DNA from: Phytoactinopolyspora halophila | GTDB taxonomy: Bacteria; Actinomycetota; Actinomycetes; Jiangellales; Jiangellaceae | Assembly: GCF_003287285.1 (NCBI RefSeq) | Contig: NZ_QMIG01000048.1 | Coordinates: 1 to 33,010, forward strand | DNA length: 33,010 bases | Direction of reading: 5' to 3' | Part shown: in pieces, positions 32,196 through 33,010 of the stretch | Numbering within the stretch: position 1 is the stretch's first letter | How the letters are laid out: every line of letters begins with the position of its first letter | Notes under the pieces: generated by a model | Database searches by the model: none | What the model saw: only the letters and a program-made list of their open reading frames with translations | What the model was told of the DNA's origin: nothing | Position numbers and translations under genes: made by a program

Positions 32196-32321
32196 ACTTC
32201 ACGCCACCACGGCCCGCCGCCCGACTTCACGCCACCGCGGCCCGCCGCCCGACTTCATGCCACCGCGGCCCGCCGCCCGACTTCATGCCACCGCGGCCCG
32301 CCGCCCCACTTCATGCCACCA
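32196..32321 (+). repeat. 28-bp tandem repeat array
   Basis: ACTTCA[C/T]GCCACC starts at 32196, 32224, 32252, 32280 and 32308: four full units with exactly 28-base period and a partial fifth. The rest of each unit is CGGCCCGCCGCCC. Unique spacers are absent, so this is not CRISPR. Decayed CGCCACCGCGC-type relics continue to about 32480. Confidence 0.9.
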
Positions 32322-32492
32322 TGCACCTAACGCCGCCGCGCAGATCGCGCCACAGCACCTCCGACCACCCGCACCTCAGGCCACCGCCCACTCCGCACCA
32401 GCGGACCCATGCCAACGCACCCCTCACGCCACCGCGCCACCAGGCACTCGCCACCAGCCCTTTTTACGCCACCGCGCACCCGTTGATCTCCA

Positions 32493-32558
32493 CTTGTTGG
32501 GTCTGAGGAACGTCCAGGAGAACAAATCGAGTTCTGGACGTTCCTCAGACCCAACAAG
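32493..32558. terminator. Perfect inverted repeat, 25-bp arms
   Basis: Arms 32493-32517 and 32534-32558 are exact complements around a 16-base loop, with the outer sequence CTTGTTGGGTCTGAGG. It is isolated from any confident gene (the nearest stop is 350 bp left). It could be a terminator for a - strand gene outside or lost, or a palindromic repeat. Confidence 0.75.
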
Positions 32559-33010
32559 CTCGATCCAGTGTCCGTGCCCGGATACCTGTCCCGGCCCGGA
32601 ACATGCTCGATTACCCTCTGCTGGCCCACAGCACAACGCGGCCACATAAACCCGCCGCATTTCCGCTGAACCATCGCCATGCATAAGAGGACAGTGCTCC
32701 CACCCCGCAGGCTCGGCGGACATGACTGATCATCGCCACCGCGTGGACGAGGAAAGCGAGGCGATCCCGGAGCTCGAACATCTACGTCAACATGCCATCA
32801 TTCCGGCGCGCGGGAGCATGCCTCCCTCACGCGGACTCTGTGGAGGCGAGACCCCGCGTGCGCCAGCAGGAGCGCTTGCTTGGGAATGATCGTCTAACGA
32901 ATGGCCTCTGCCGACCGCATGTCGATTCTCCCCGCGTGCGCGGGGAAGGTCAAGTCCCCCGTAGTGGTGTAGCGCGGTGTCCTTCGGTTTGGTGTTAGGC
33001 GCTGAGTGCG
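32559..33010. other. Right-hand stretch without a convincing gene
   Basis: Only short frames occur. The best is 32722-32889 (+, 55 residues, MTDHRHRVDEESEAIPELEH...), with no clear ribosome site and no family I recognise; its confidence as a gene is low. On the - strand a TAA at 32995-32997 after ALSA could be the very end of a gene that enters from beyond the window. The CRISPR-like unit at 32923-32951 lies here. Confidence 0.5.
32923..32951 (-). repeat. Orphan type I-E CRISPR-repeat-like sequence
   Basis: On the - strand these 29 bases contain CTTCCCCGCGCACGCGGGGA followed by GAATCG. The length, the CCCCGC/GCGGGG stem and the flanking bases agree with the type I-E repeat class (E. coli type TTCCCCGCGCCAGCGGGG). 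No second copy exists about 61 bases to either side within the window, so no array is visible. A plain terminator hairpin is the alternative. Confidence 0.45.

Noticed and set aside
32196-32321. Possible CRISPR array
   Set aside because: The whole 28-base unit is repeated without unique spacers; it is a simple tandem repeat.
32722-32889. 55-codon + strand frame
   Set aside because: No clear ribosome site, no recognised family, and no supporting neighbour; kept only as a note.
32995-33010. Possible end of a - strand gene (ALSA then TAA)
   Set aside because: Only four codons are visible, which cannot support a gene call or any transposase or cas assignment.

Overview
The window is chromosomal DNA from a high-GC, Gram-positive actinobacterium. 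Strong G/C bias at third codon positions, frequent GTG starts, lipoprotein-type solute-binding proteins, carbohydrate ABC operons without their own ATPase (a shared MsiK-type ATPase is usual in this group) and a DUF664/DinB protein all fit this. Species cannot be read from the sequence. No rRNA or tRNA gene, phage module or intact insertion sequence was seen.

Layout. (1) 82-2342: a D-2-hydroxyacid dehydrogenase (-) diverges from a lipoprotein PQQ-type sugar dehydrogenase (+). (2) 2511-11886: a cyclodextrin/maltodextrin locus. On the - strand, in transcription order, are a MalE-like binding protein, MalF, MalG, an intracellular GH13 cyclomaltodextrinase/neopullulanase-like enzyme and a secreted cyclodextrin glucanotransferase (CGTase)-like enzyme. 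A LacI regulator is divergent, with LacI-type operator sites between it and the operon. The proposed logic is that starch is converted outside the cell to cyclodextrins/maltodextrins, imported by the ABC system and cleaved inside. (3) 12062-16210: a siderophore-interacting flavoprotein, a DUF3516-type DEAD-box helicase and a DinB-like protein. (4) 16275-17708: two 80-bp near-identical direct repeats bracket one gene for an AbiEi-like winged-helix protein with a nuclease-like C-terminus. (5) 17728-24513: a ROK regulator diverges from a second sugar ABC operon (binding protein, two permeases) that continues into two coupled Gfo/Idh/MocA oxidoreductases. (6) 24571-30425: a fructose PTS operon on the - strand (DeoR-type FruR, 1-phosphofructokinase, EIIA, EIIBC, Enzyme I); no HPr gene is present. 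(7) 30687-32141: a DUF4097-like membrane-anchored protein and an SPW-repeat membrane protein. (8) 32142-33010: no convincing gene, but a terminator-like hairpin, a 28-bp tandem array, a 25-bp-arm perfect hairpin and one orphan sequence resembling a type I-E CRISPR repeat.

The least ordinary content is intergenic. Long, near-perfect palindromes and short tandem arrays sit directly after stop codons. Two related palindromes (2351 and 11909) bracket the cyclodextrin locus, and a repeat family with the core CGGCTGCCATG occurs in opposite orientation at 2441-2510 and 12896-13018. The 80-bp repeats around the AbiEi-like nuclease-like gene and the lone CRISPR-like repeat at the right edge are the best leads for something undescribed.
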